The position numbers and the translations under genes were made by a program. A DNA stretch of 64,000 bases from Denitrobaculum tricleocarpae (GTDB taxonomy: Bacteria > Pseudomonadota > Alphaproteobacteria > Kiloniellales > Kiloniellaceae): the NCBI RefSeq assembly GCF_007004665.1, contig NZ_ML660057.1, positions 124,001-188,000 of the forward strand, in the 5' to 3' direction. The notes beneath the pieces were generated by a model. It did not search any database. It was not told the origin of the DNA and worked only from the letters and a program-made list of their open reading frames with translations. Positions 16,317 to 25,754 of this stretch are shown piece after piece. Position 1 is the first letter of the stretch; each line of letters opens with the position of its first letter.

Positions 16317-18806
16317 ATGGACAAAGAAATGTTACGGCGGCAGCCTGTGGCTCAGGAAGCTTCAGAGACAAGCTTGGAAGGGCTGGACGACGCCGGGCGG
16401 CTCTCCCTTTTGCGCGCGCTTGAAAAGAAGATCCTCTGGCTCGCGACCTGGACCGTTCATAACGCAAATCACCTGCGGGAAAACAAGGATGGTTTGAAAG
16501 TCGGCGGCCACCAGGCCTCCTGCGCGTCGCTGGTCACAATCATGACAGCGCTTTACATGGACGTGCTGCGCCCCGAAGACCGGGTCGCGGTGAAGCCCCA
16601 CGCCAGTCCGGTTTTTCACGCCATCCAGTACCTGCTGGGCAAGCAGACACGCGAGAAGCTGGAAGCGTTTCGCGCCTTCGGAGGCGCGCAGTCCTACCCC
16701 TCGCGCACCAAGGACAGCGACGATGTCGACATCTCCACCGGCTCGGTCGGCCTGGGCGTCGCCATGACCAGCTTTGCCAGCCTGGTTCAGGATTATGTGC
16801 AGCTTCGGAAAATGACCAGCCGCGGGGCGGAGACCGGACGCATGATCGCGCTGGCCGGCGACGCAGAGCTCGACGAAGGCAATATCTACGAAGCGCTGCT
16901 GGAAGGCTGGAAGCACGACATTCGAAATGTCTGGTGGATCATCGACTATAACCGGCAGAGTCTTGATGCCGTGGTCCAGGATCGCCTCTTCGGTCGCATA
17001 GACAGCCTCTTCGAGACCATGGGCTGGCGCGTCGTTACCTTGAAATACGGCAAGCTTCTCGAGGCGGCTTTTCGTGAGCCGGGAGGCAAGCATCTGCGCG
17101 CCTGGATCGACTCCTGTCCCAATTCACTCTATTCGACTCTGGTCTTTAAGGGCGGAACCGCGTGGCGGGCACAGCTCGAGGCGGACATCGGAGAGAAACC
17201 CGGGATCGGCAATCTGCTTGCACGGCGCGATGACGCGGCGCTGGCACGGCTGATGACCAATCTGGCGGGCCATGATCTTGAGGCCGTTCTCGAAGCTTTC
17301 CATGCGATCGAGGATGACCGGCCAACCTGCTTCATCGCCTACACGATTAAGGGTTTCGGCCTGCCCCTGGCCGGACACAAAGACAATCACGCCGGCCTGA
17401 TGACCCTGGAACAGATGGAGACTTTCCGCTCGGCCAACGATATTCCGCCGGGTGCAGAATGGGACCCATCGGCCGGACTGCCACTTCCGCCGGAGACACT
17501 TGAGAGTTTTTTGAACGCAGTGCCTTTTGCAGAACCCTCGCACCGGCGCACGACCGCGGCCCCCATCGCGATACCGGATAACCTCCCGCACCCGACAGGC
17601 GGCGAGATGTCGACACAGGAGGGCTTCGGCAAGATCATGGCTGAGCTTGCCCGTGCGGGCGGGGCTCTCGCGGATCACATTGTGACGACGTCACCGGACG
17701 TGACCGTCTCCACAAATCTGGGCGGCTGGGTCAATCGGCGCGGCATTTTTGACCGGCATGACAAGGCGGATACCTTCAAGGACCACAAGGTCGCTTCGAT
17801 GCAGCGTTGGGGTATGTCACCTCAGGGACAACACATTGAACTTGGCATCGCGGAGAACAATCTCTTCCTGTTGCTGGGTGCGCTCGGCCTGTCCCACTCG
17901 CTCTTCGGAACGCGCCTGCTGCCGATCGGTACGCTCTATGACCCCTTCATCCAGCGTGGTCTCGATGCGCTGAACTATGCATGCTATCAGGACGCCCGTT
18001 TTATCGTCGTCGCCACACCCTCGGGCCTCACCCTGGCGCCTGAAGGCGGTGCGCATCAGTCCATATCAACCCCGCTGATTGGAATGGCTCAGGACGGGCT
18101 GGCCGCCTTCGAGCCCGCTTTTGTCGATGAACTGGCCGCCATTCTGGCCTGGTCGTTTGACTATCTGCAGCGCGACGGCGGTCATGCGCCGCGTGGCGAG
18201 GCCCCGGGTGACCGCAATGCCGATGTCGATTGGCTGCGCGATGCCGAAGGCGGCGCTGTTTATCTGCGCCTCTCGACGCGCAGCCTCTCGCAGCCCGAGC
18301 GCGATCTCGATCCCGCACTTCGGCGAGACATCATCCGCGGCGGCTACTGGCTTCACCCACCCGCAGTGGGCGCGTCGCTCGCCATACTCTGCAGCGGCGC
18401 GATAACGCCCGAAGCGATCGAAGCCCACCAAAGCCTTCTGGAAGAGATGCCCGGCGTCGGACTGATGGTCATCACGTCGGCCGACCGCATGAATGCGGAA
18501 TGGAGCGCTGCGGAGCGTGCACGGCAGCAAGGGCATTCGACGGCAAGCTCTCACGTCGAGCGCTTACTGGCCCCGCTTGCCCCCAACGCCAGCCTGGTTT
18601 CGGTCACTGACGGACATCCGGCCAGTCTCGCCTGGCTTGGCTCTGTGCGCGGTCAGCGGCAGCATGCACTTGGCGTGGAGCACTTCGGACAGTCCGGTTC
18701 ACTTCAGGATCTCTACCGGCATTACAGGATCGGCAGTGACGCAATTCTCGACGCCTGCGCCGCAGCTTGTCTGCAGCGTGTCATGACAAGCGGGGTTGAG
18801 ACCTAG
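16317..18806 (+). CDS. AceE-like 2-oxo-acid dehydrogenase E1 (MdeB/transketolase family)
   Basis: Thiamine-diphosphate enzyme of 829 aa related to the homodimeric pyruvate dehydrogenase E1. The TPP motif region reads GDAELDEGN (residues 181-189), with the GD and N that bind the cofactor; H95 in KPHASPVFHA and the later EGGAHQS segment match E1 active-site positions. It lacks any linked E2 or E3 gene. Together with the divergent Lrp regulator this suggests MdeB, the oxobutyrate/2-oxo-acid dehydrogenase E1 of methionine breakdown in P. putida, but methionine gamma-lyase (mdeA) is absent here. It would have to borrow the E2/E3 of another complex. Substrate is inferred. Confidence 0.8.
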   Translation: MDKEMLRRQPVAQEASETSLEGLDDAGRLSLLRALEKKILWLATWTVHNANHLRENKDGLKVGGHQASCASLVTIMTALYMDVLRPEDRVAVKPHASPVFHAIQYLLGKQTREKLEAFRAFGGAQSYPSRTKDSDDVDISTGSVGLGVAMTSFASLVQDYVQLRKMTSRGAETGRMIALAGDAELDEGNIYEALLEGWKHDIRNVWWIIDYNRQSLDAVVQDRLFGRIDSLFETMGWRVVTLKYGKLLEAAFREPGGKHLRAWIDSCPNSLYSTLVFKGGTAWRAQLEADIGEKPGIGNLLARRDDAALARLMTNLAGHDLEAVLEAFHAIEDDRPTCFIAYTIKGFGLPLAGHKDNHAGLMTLEQMETFRSANDIPPGAEWDPSAGLPLPPETLESFLNAVPFAEPSHRRTTAAPIAIPDNLPHPTGGEMSTQEGFGKIMAELARAGGALADHIVTTSPDVTVSTNLGGWVNRRGIFDRHDKADTFKDHKVASMQRWGMSPQGQHIELGIAENNLFLLLGALGLSHSLFGTRLLPIGTLYDPFIQRGLDALNYACYQDARFIVVATPSGLTLAPEGGAHQSISTPLIGMAQDGLAAFEPAFVDELAAILAWSFDYLQRDGGHAPRGEAPGDRNADVDWLRDAEGGAVYLRLSTRSLSQPERDLDPALRRDIIRGGYWLHPPAVGASLAILCSGAITPEAIEAHQSLLEEMPGVGLMVITSADRMNAEWSAAERARQQGHSTASSHVERLLAPLAPNASLVSVTDGHPASLAWLGSVRGQRQHALGVEHFGQSGSLQDLYRHYRIGSDAILDACAAACLQRVMTSGVET

Positions 18807-18818
18807 CGCCCGACAGGG

Positions 18819-20366
18819 TCAGGGCATATTTAGATTAAAGGCGTTGCAGGCGGGTTCGTCTTCGACGATCACCCGGTTGCTGGGCAAGGTCACACAGGCG
18901 GTGGTCCCTGCACCCAGTTCACTCGTGAGTTCCAGGGAACCTCCATGCAGTTCACAGAGGGAATTGGCGATCGGAAGACCAAGCCCCGTGCCTTCCTGCG
19001 TATGGTTCTGATCGTCCGTGGCCTGAACGAACGGGCTTAACACGCGTGCAAGGTCTTCCTTGGTCATGCCTTTGCCGCTGTCTCGCACCTTGATAATGAA
19101 TTCCTGTCCGGGCCCGACTTCGGCACACAAGGAAATATCCCCGCCCCGCGGTGTGAACTTCACGGCGTTTGAAAGCAGATTGATGATGATCTGTTTGATT
19201 TTAAGTTCGTCTACGAAGATGCGCGGCAAAACGCCGCTGTGCTCAAGGGTCAGCTTCACACCGGCTTTCTCGGCACGCGGATGTATCAGACGCTCACAGG
19301 ATTGGATAATTTCCTTGGCCTCGATCCGGGCTTCAACCAGTTGGTAGTTACCGGATTCGATTTTCGCAAGATCGAGAATATCGTTGATGATCCCCAGCAA
19401 GAGCTGCCCGCTTTCGTGAATATCGTGCGCGTAACCCTTATACACCTGCTTTCCAACCGGGCCGGCAATCTCGCGCTCGATGGCTTCAGAAAACCCGATG
19501 ATTGCGTTCAGGGGCGTGCGGAGCTCATGGCTCATGTTCGCCAGAAACTCTGATTTGGTCCGGTTCGCGACTTCCGCCTCTTCCTTGGCGCGCAGGAGTT
19601 GCCGCCGGGCCTCGAAATCCGCCGTTACATCGCTGGCCGAGCCCCGATAGCCCAAAAACCGTCCATCCGGTGCAAAAATCGGCATGCCGCTTGTGCGCAC
19701 GTAGCGCAGAACCCCCCGCTCGGTTTCAATCCGGTAGATGAAATCCCGAAACTCCCTATGCGCTCTTAAGTCTTCAATATGCGCATCCCAATCGCCTGCG
19801 TTCTGGCTTGGGATCTCATAGACCTCTCGCAGCTCGACATCGGTCTTGCCAAGCGACGTCTCCAGCGCCAGTTCGAAGGCCTCGCTGGAAGGTTTGGAAA
19901 AATAGGTAAAGCGGAGATCCGCGTCCATTTCCCAGTACCAGTCGGACGAGACGCTGGCAAAGTCCTTAAAACGCTGTTCACTGCCACTGAGCAGATGCCC
20001 CTGCCCTACGTAAGGACCATTGCGCGTGAGAACGATCAGCATGCATTCAAAGCCGGCAAACTCCGTCGGCGTTCCGTTCACGGTCGCCCAGACCCAGTCG
20101 CCGTCTCCGGTTTTGATGCCGATACGCATATCCTCCAGCCGGCCTTCACGCTCAATAATACCCAGAACGGTCTCGTCTTCCGGCTGCTGATAGAACTCGA
20201 CAGTGCTGCGCCCGACAATTTCTACTGCAGGCATAGCGAGGAATTTCTCGACGTTCTTGTTTACGAACAGGATTTTGCCGTCGGAAATGCGGCTGATGGC
20301 AATCGGAACCGGCGCTGCGTCAATAATCGCGCGGAAATCGTGACCGCTTAAATCGATGTCATCCAT
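18819..20366 (-). CDS. PAS-domain sensor histidine kinase
   Basis: Soluble sensor kinase of 515 aa without membrane helices. Two PAS domains occupy about residues 7-115 and 130-250; the second is followed by a PAC-like segment ([21 protein letters not shown]). The HisKA domain has phospho-acceptor H280 in [19 protein letters not shown], the pattern common to PleC/DivJ-like kinases. The HATPase domain follows, with an N-box ([15 protein letters not shown]) and G boxes ([14 protein letters not shown]). No response regulator is adjacent, so it is an orphan. A perfect 14-bp tandem duplication lies 10 bases upstream of its start. Signal and partner unknown. Confidence 0.93.
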   Translation of the reverse strand: MDDIDLSGHDFRAIIDAAPVPIAISRISDGKILFVNKNVEKFLAMPAVEIVGRSTVEFYQQPEDETVLGIIEREGRLEDMRIGIKTGDGDWVWATVNGTPTEFAGFECMLIVLTRNGPYVGQGHLLSGSEQRFKDFASVSSDWYWEMDADLRFTYFSKPSSEAFELALETSLGKTDVELREVYEIPSQNAGDWDAHIEDLRAHREFRDFIYRIETERGVLRYVRTSGMPIFAPDGRFLGYRGSASDVTADFEARRQLLRAKEEAEVANRTKSEFLANMSHELRTPLNAIIGFSEAIEREIAGPVGKQVYKGYAHDIHESGQLLLGIINDILDLAKIESGNYQLVEARIEAKEIIQSCERLIHPRAEKAGVKLTLEHSGVLPRIFVDELKIKQIIINLLSNAVKFTPRGGDISLCAEVGPGQEFIIKVRDSGKGMTKEDLARVLSPFVQATDDQNHTQEGTGLGLPIANSLCELHGGSLELTSELGAGTTACVTLPSNRVIVEDEPACNAFNLNMP

Positions 20367-20375
20367 AATTTCACC

Positions 20376-20403
20376 GCGCCACGATCATTGCGCCACGATC
20401 ATT
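20376..20403. repeat. Perfect 14-bp tandem duplication before PAS kinase
   Basis: GCGCCACGATCATT is repeated exactly at 20376-20389 and 20390-20403, immediately upstream of the kinase start at 20366. It may be two regulator sites or a recent slippage event that alters the leader. Confidence 0.6.
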
Positions 20404-20786
20404 CAACAATTTCGAACGATCCAATGGACCCTGCACCCATTTGCGGGTATTTCGATTATCCCGCCCCTGAAAACCCGGCAACTTTTCGCTCTTTTTTTCT
20501 TATGCCTATCGTAAAGACTTGCACATAAACAGGCTAACAAACAATGTTCAAGAAGGAAGCAGTTTCCCAATTCTCCGGCTGAACCGGCAGGTTTTCTATT
20601 AGGTCATTTCAGATAAAGCCGGTTTTTCGCCTCATGAAACAATCCGCGCACGGCAGAGCGGTCCATTTTTGAAACCGCGTATAAACTGCAGACGCGATAT
20701 CTTGAAGCCCTCTCATTCACAAGCAACGGTAGTACCCAAGATGACGGGAGCTAGCAACCGAAATTGAAGGTTTTTGCGCAGGGTTA
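20404..20786. other. Intergenic region between cobB and PAS kinase
   Basis: About 380 bases with lower GC content. It contains a weak ACCC/GGGT hairpin near 20437 and a CCGGC/GCCGG pair followed by five T near 20630, with a long loop. I see no cobalamin riboswitch signature (no B12 box) and no open frame worth calling. Confidence 0.45.
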
Positions 20787-22181
20787 CTACACCGTATCTA
20801 TGATATGCAGGAACGACCCCATCACATTCCCTCGAACGAGACCGGCATCGGCCAAATCCTGTCCCTGAGCGTCTTTCAATCCGAAAAGCCTGTCACCGGG
20901 ACGAACTGCGCGCACCGGGGTTGTCGGTTCATCGACGGAGAGCTCCCGGGCATAGTGGAACTCGTGCCCACGAAAGCCTTCTCCCGCCATACCGATCGCC
21001 GTATCCTGCAAGAGCGCGGCCTGACGATATCCAAGCACCATTCGCCGTCCCGGTTTCCCGGTTTTCTCCGGCGCGAAAGATGTCTCCAAGGGAAGCAGGC
21101 CAGCCATGGCATGGCGAACGCCCTGGGCATCGGTTAACCCCTCCCCCAGCACCATATAGCCGCCGCACTCACCGTAGACGCAGGCGCCGCGACGCGCGGA
21201 CTCTTCGAGTCCTGTCATAAAGCTCCGATTGCCGGCCAGTCTGCCCGCGTGCAGCTCGGGGTATCCACCGGGCAGATAGACGGCATCCGCTGTCAGGTCA
21301 GGCGCTTCATCCGCGAGGGGAGAAAAGAGGGAGATTTCGGCACCTGCAGTGCGCCAAGCGTCGAGCAGAAAGGGATAGCTGAAGGCAAAAGCGGTATCAC
21401 GTGCCACGGCGATACGCTGTCCAAATGGCTTGAGTCCCGGTTGGCGAGATCGGGATGCGCCTGACACGCCTCCCCCCCGCTCTTTACAGAGGCGCGCGGA
21501 GGCCGAAACCGCCAAACGATCGCAGTCGATCTCTCCCGCGATGTCGCAGGCCGCGGCCTCCAGAAAACTCTCCAACGCCTCATGCTCGTTGGCCTGTATC
21601 AATCCGAGATGCCGGGAGGGTAGCTGCAAGTGGGACGCGTTGCGCACCATGCCAAGCAGCGGAACGTCGAGGGGTCCGCAAGCCTTAGCCAGCATCGCGG
21701 CATGCCGGTCGCTGCCGACCCGGTTAAAAATCACGCCAGCAATTGATACGCGCGGATCGAATGTCTTGAAACCATGCAGAATTGCGGCCGCCGAGGCCGC
21801 CATGCCCCGCGCATCGATCACAAGGACAACGGGCCAGCCGGTCATCAAAGCCAGATCGGCGGTCGACCCCCGCCCGTCAGGCGCGCCGTCAAACAAGCCC
21901 ATGACGCCTTCGCCGAGTACGAATTCGGCTCTCTCACCCGCGGTCTCCAAAAGCTGCATCACGCTGGACTCGCGCATTGCCCAGCTGTCCAGCGACGTGC
22001 AGGCCTGGCCGCTGGCTGCCGCATGAAACGCGGGATCGATATAGTCCGGCCCGACCTTGATCGAGGCCACCGAACGCTTGAGCTGACGAAAGCGGCGCAG
22101 CAACGCGAGGGTAATGGAGGTCTTACCGCTGCCGGAGCTTGGCGCAGCGATCAGAAGTCCGGGAGGGATACGATTGTCCAA
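20787..22181 (-). CDS. cobB: Cobyrinate (hydrogenobyrinate) a,c-diamide synthase
   Basis: ATP- and glutamine-dependent amidotransferase of 464 aa that amidates the a and c side chains of the corrin ring. The N-terminal P-loop reads APSSGSGKTS, and the synthetase domain has VGPDYIDPAFH. The C-terminal class I glutaminase-like domain carries the nucleophile Cys in YGECGGYMVLGEGL and a GGYPELHAG loop. CobB and CbiA are homologous; the cobalt-early context (CbiX, CbiD, CbiG) would make it functionally CbiA. It is 27 bases behind cobA on the same strand and is probably co-transcribed with it. Confidence 0.95.
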   Translation of the reverse strand: MDNRIPPGLLIAAPSSGSGKTSITLALLRRFRQLKRSVASIKVGPDYIDPAFHAAASGQACTSLDSWAMRESSVMQLLETAGERAEFVLGEGVMGLFDGAPDGRGSTADLALMTGWPVVLVIDARGMAASAAAILHGFKTFDPRVSIAGVIFNRVGSDRHAAMLAKACGPLDVPLLGMVRNASHLQLPSRHLGLIQANEHEALESFLEAAACDIAGEIDCDRLAVSASARLCKERGGGVSGASRSRQPGLKPFGQRIAVARDTAFAFSYPFLLDAWRTAGAEISLFSPLADEAPDLTADAVYLPGGYPELHAGRLAGNRSFMTGLEESARRGACVYGECGGYMVLGEGLTDAQGVRHAMAGLLPLETSFAPEKTGKPGRRMVLGYRQAALLQDTAIGMAGEGFRGHEFHYARELSVDEPTTPVRAVRPGDRLFGLKDAQGQDLADAGLVRGNVMGSFLHIIDTV

Positions 22182-22208
22182 CAGCGGCCTGCCCTCAGAG
22201 CTTTGGCG

Positions 22209-23048
22209 TTATCCGGTAGCCCGGCCCTGATTGCGCTGCAGCGGATCAGACGTCAGGACACGGCCTGAGAGCGCACCGAGCCAATCGAGACCATCACGCA
22301 AGCGCACGACTTCGCCCACGACCACCAGCGAGGGCGGTTCGATCCCCTGGCTGGCGACATCGGCAGCACAAGTTCCCAGCGTGGTCACCAGAACCTCCTG
22401 CTCGGACGTGCTGGCCTTGCTGACCACCGCGACCGGCTCGTCCGGGCTTCGGCCTTTTTCAATCAGCGCGCCGGAAATCTGCGCAAGGTGCTTGATCGCC
22501 ATATAGATCACGATCACCGGCGAGCCGCGTGCGATCGCCGCCCAATCGAGGTCGTTGGGCATAATGCCGCCCTGATTGTGGCCGGTGACGAAGGTCACTG
22601 CCGAATTGGTATCGCGGTGCGTAACCGGAATTCCAGCATAGGCGAGACCGCCGATCCCCGCTGAAATGCCCGGCACCAGCCGGAAAGACACGCCTGCGGC
22701 CACGAGTGCCAGAGCCTCCTCGCCGCCGCGTCCGAAAACGAAAGGGTCGCCACCTTTCAGACGCAGGACTCTGAGCCCCTCTTTCGCATACCTGATCAGG
22801 CGCTGGGAAATATCGGCCTGCTTTGGTGAGGGCTTCCCGCCGCGTTTTCCGGCATATTCCAGCAGGCATCCGGGTTTCGCCAGCTCCAGGATCGACTGAT
22901 CGACGAGGGCATCATAAATCACAACATCGGCAGACCGCAGGCCATGCAAAGCGTAAAGTGTCAGCAGACCGGGATCACCCGGTCCTGCGCCTGTCAGCCA
23001 GACCCAGCCGGGTTCGAATTCCGGTAGCGAAAAAGATAACTTGTCCAT
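22209..23048 (-). CDS. cobA: Uroporphyrinogen-III C-methyltransferase
   Basis: SAM-dependent SUMT of 279 aa, which methylates uroporphyrinogen III at C2 and C7 to precorrin-2, the entry to cobalamin and siroheme. Motifs include the N-terminal GAGPGDPGLLTLYALHGL, the VVIYDALVD loop, GDPFVFGRGGEEALAL and the VPGISAGIGGLAYAGIP segment. It lacks the CysG oxidase/ferrochelatase part, so it is the stand-alone CobA form. First gene of a cobA-cobB unit, divergent from cbiD across only 69 bp, which leaves little room for a riboswitch. Confidence 0.96.
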   Translation of the reverse strand: MDKLSFSLPEFEPGWVWLTGAGPGDPGLLTLYALHGLRSADVVIYDALVDQSILELAKPGCLLEYAGKRGGKPSPKQADISQRLIRYAKEGLRVLRLKGGDPFVFGRGGEEALALVAAGVSFRLVPGISAGIGGLAYAGIPVTHRDTNSAVTFVTGHNQGGIMPNDLDWAAIARGSPVIVIYMAIKHLAQISGALIEKGRSPDEPVAVVSKASTSEQEVLVTTLGTCAADVASQGIEPPSLVVVGEVVRLRDGLDWLGALSGRVLTSDPLQRNQGRATG

Positions 23049-23117
23049 GGGCGCACTTTACCCCCACCGTCACTTCTCGCCTAGCCAGAGACGACCGAAG
23101 AACTGTAAAAAAGCGAC

Positions 23118-24206
23118 ATGGTACGAAAACCCCAGGGAGAGCTGCGCCGAGGCTGGACAACAGGCGCCTGTGCAACGGCCGCGACTTGCGCCGCCTACAC
23201 GGCATTGCTCACAGGGGAATTTCCCGATCCGGTGACCATTACATTACCGCGGGGCGAGCAGCCCGCCTTTGCCTTGAACCGGCAGGAAATCACGGCGAAC
23301 TATGCCCGCGCGGGTATCATCAAGGATGCTGGCGATGATCCGGACGTCACCCATCTGGCCGAGATCATCGTTACGCTGCGCCGTGGCGAGGCGGGCACAG
23401 GCGTTCGTTTTCAAGCCGGCGAGGGAGTGGGCACCGTGACCAAGCCCGGCCTCCCGATTCCGGTTGGCGAGGCCTCAATCAATCCGGTGCCACGCAGGAT
23501 GATGACTGAGACCGTGCAAGAGCTCTCGGAGCGCTATGGTGACAGCGGCGATGTTGAGATCGAAATCTCCGTGCCCGGTGGCGCCGCGCTCGCAAAAAAG
23601 ACCTGGAATCCGCGCCTGGGCATTCTGGGTGGCCTGTCAATCCTGGGAACCACCGGGATCGTTGTCCCTTTCTCCTGCTCCGCCTGGATTCACTCAATCC
23701 ACCGCGGCATCGACGTGGCGCGTGCCAATGGCCTCACCCATGTAGCCGGCTGCACCGGCTCAACCTCCGAAAAAGCCGTGCAGACACTCCACAGCCTGCC
23801 CGACTTCGCCATGCTGGACATGGGTGACTTCGCCGGTGGTTTGCTGAAATATCTTCGCAAACACCCTATACCGCTTCTCACAATCGGCGGCGGCTTCGCC
23901 AAGCTGACCAAACTGGCCGCGGGCCACCTGGATCTGCATTCAGGCCGCAGCCAGGTTGATTTCGATTGGCTGACCGGGAAACTCGCCGACCTTGGGGCGC
24001 CGGAGTCACTGATCGCCTCGGCACGCACGGCCAATACCGCAAATCAGGTCCTGGAAGCCGCACGGCAGGAAGGCGTACCATTGGCCGACGCCATTGCCAG
24101 AGGCGCCCAAAAAGCCGCACTCGGCCTCCTCGCCGGGGAGACCGAAATAGAGGTTCTGGTGTTCGACCGTGCAGGGCAGCTCGTGGGATCCGCCAATGCC
24201 CGCTAA
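23118..24206 (+). CDS. cbiD: Cobalt-precorrin-5B C1-methyltransferase CbiD
   Basis: Methylates C1 of cobalt-precorrin-5B using SAM, the oxygen-independent counterpart of CobF. Length 362 aa is normal for CbiD. The N-terminal RRGWTTGACATAATCAAY and later GEASINPVPRRM, the GGLSILGTTGIV stretch and the CTGSTSEKAVQ region are family hallmarks. Its presence instead of cobF supports the cobalt-early route. The cobK start codon lies inside its last codons (11-base overlap), so the two are translationally coupled. Start ATG at 23118. Confidence 0.96.
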   Translation: MVRKPQGELRRGWTTGACATAATCAAYTALLTGEFPDPVTITLPRGEQPAFALNRQEITANYARAGIIKDAGDDPDVTHLAEIIVTLRRGEAGTGVRFQAGEGVGTVTKPGLPIPVGEASINPVPRRMMTETVQELSERYGDSGDVEIEISVPGGAALAKKTWNPRLGILGGLSILGTTGIVVPFSCSAWIHSIHRGIDVARANGLTHVAGCTGSTSEKAVQTLHSLPDFAMLDMGDFAGGLLKYLRKHPIPLLTIGGGFAKLTKLAAGHLDLHSGRSQVDFDWLTGKLADLGAPESLIASARTANTANQVLEAARQEGVPLADAIARGAQKAALGLLAGETEIEVLVFDRAGQLVGSANAR

Positions 24207-24954
24207 AACGCGCGTTCTCATCCTGGGCGGAACCGGCGAAGCCACTCATTTGGCCGAGCTGATGGACAAGCATGACCGCTTCGAGATCGTTTCCTCGCTT
24301 GCGGGACGGACCCGGGATCCAGCACTGCCGCCAGGTCAGGTGCGTTCGGGCGGTTTTGGGGGTATTGCAGGACTTGCGAACTACCTGCGCGACGACACCA
24401 TCGGGGCTGTGGTCGACGCGACCCACCCTTATGCCGCTCAAATATCGGATAATGCCGTGCACGCCTGCAAAGCGGTCAACCTGCCGCTCCTTCAGTTGCT
24501 GCGGCCGGAATGGCGGGAAACCGACGACGATCGTTGGATTCCGGTCGAGAATACAGAGAGTGCTGCCGCAGCAATTTCTGACCACGGCTTCCAGAGGATC
24601 TTTCTCTCCACAGGCCGCCAGGATCTGGCGCCCTTTGCAGCCTTGAGAGATCCCTGGTTCCTTCTGCGCACGATTGACCCGCCGGACAACCGCTTGGGCC
24701 TGCAAAACTGTGAAATCGTCCTGGGACGCGGGCCCTTTGAGGCAGATGCAGAGGCCGACCTGATGCGACAGTACCGCATCGACGCAATCGTGACTAAGAA
24801 CAGCGGCGGGACGGCCACCTACGGCAAGATCGAAGCCGCGCGACGCCTGAAATTACCCGTCATCATGATCCAGCGTCCACCCGGCGCCGCACTCCGGTCG
24901 GCCTCTAGCGTGAAAGAAGCCGCCGAATGGCTTGAGCATCACGCCCGAAGCTGA
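24196..24954 (+). CDS. cobK: Precorrin-6A / cobalt-precorrin-6A reductase
   Basis: NAD(P)H-dependent reductase of 252 aa (CobK/CbiJ family) acting on the precorrin-6A macrocycle. The N-terminal dinucleotide motif LILGGTGEATHLA and the conserved VVDATHPYAAQIS, LLRPEW and STGRQDL segments are clear; C-terminal TKNSGG is also typical. ATG at 24196 is chosen because the Rossmann motif begins just after it; an upstream frame to 24169 would add nine unrelated residues. It overlaps cbiD by 11 bases and ends two bases before the convergent cobM stop. Whether it acts as CobK or CbiJ depends on when cobalt is inserted. Confidence 0.94.
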   Translation: MPAKTRVLILGGTGEATHLAELMDKHDRFEIVSSLAGRTRDPALPPGQVRSGGFGGIAGLANYLRDDTIGAVVDATHPYAAQISDNAVHACKAVNLPLLQLLRPEWRETDDDRWIPVENTESAAAAISDHGFQRIFLSTGRQDLAPFAALRDPWFLLRTIDPPDNRLGLQNCEIVLGRGPFEADAEADLMRQYRIDAIVTKNSGGTATYGKIEAARRLKLPVIMIQRPPGAALRSASSVKEAAEWLEHHARS

Positions 24955-24956
24955 GG

Positions 24957-25754
24957 TCAGGAGACACTTGAGCGCTTCTGTTGTTTAGGGGTCTTGCGCT
25001 CGGGGCGGAGCACATGAACGTGTGTCGGGTCATAGAGCTTACTGTCGGTGAAGTCGGTGTCTTCCGACAGCACTCTGCCGACCAGAATCAAGGCGGTCCG
25101 GGTGAGCTTCGCAGCCCGCACCTTCGCGCGGATGTCCGCGAGCGTTCCCCGGATCACGGTTTCATCCGGCCAGGAAGCCCGGAAGATCACGGCCACAGGA
25201 CAATCGGCGCCGTAAAAAGGCGTCAGCTCCGCCTCGACATGCTTGAGATTCCGGACCGAAAGATGGATGGCCAGGGTCGCCCCGGATGCGCCAAGCGTCG
25301 CCAGGTCCTCGTGATTGGGCATGGCCGAGCTCTTCATGGCCGTGCGGGTCAGGATCACCGTCTGGCTGACATCCGGCAGGGTCAGTTCCTGTCCCAGTGT
25401 CGCCGCCGCTGCCGCATAGGCCGGCACGCCCGGTGTGATGTCGTAGGGGATATCAAGGGCTTTCAAGCGGCGGATCTGTTCTCCGATGGCGCCGTAAAGC
25501 GAGGGATCGCCAGAATGAACCCGTGCAACGTCCCTGCCCTGCGCATGCGCTGCCTCGATTTCCGCCATGATCTCATCCAGGTTCATGGGCGCCGTGTCGA
25601 TCACCCGAGCATCTGCCGGCGCATGGGCGACGACCTCTTCAGGCACCAGAGAACCGGCGTAGAGCACGACGGGACAGGCCGCGATCAGATCCCGCCCGCG
25701 CAGGGTCAACAGATCCGCGGCACCCGGGCCCGCACCGATAAAGTGAACCGTCAT
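24957..25754 (-). CDS. cobM: Precorrin-4 C11-methyltransferase
   Basis: SAM-dependent tetrapyrrole methylase of 265 aa (CobM/CbiF), which methylates C11. Typical sites include [18 protein letters not shown] at the N-terminus, [26 protein letters not shown] and the [13 protein letters not shown] loop. It is the last gene of the six-gene cbiX-to-cobM unit, and its start overlaps the stop of the CbiG-CobJ fusion by four bases. The C-terminal tail is basic and rich in Lys and Gln ([12 protein letters not shown]). Confidence 0.96.
   Translation of the reverse strand: MTVHFIGAGPGAADLLTLRGRDLIAACPVVLYAGSLVPEEVVAHAPADARVIDTAPMNLDEIMAEIEAAHAQGRDVARVHSGDPSLYGAIGEQIRRLKALDIPYDITPGVPAYAAAAATLGQELTLPDVSQTVILTRTAMKSSAMPNHEDLATLGASGATLAIHLSVRNLKHVEAELTPFYGADCPVAVIFRASWPDETVIRGTLADIRAKVRAAKLTRTALILVGRVLSEDTDFTDSKLYDPTHVHVLRPERKTPKQQKRSSVS

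Noticed and set aside
20404-23117. Cobalamin riboswitch before cobA/cbiD or after cobB
   Set aside because: Gap between cobA and cbiD is only 69 bp, and no B12-box or typical core was found in the other gaps.
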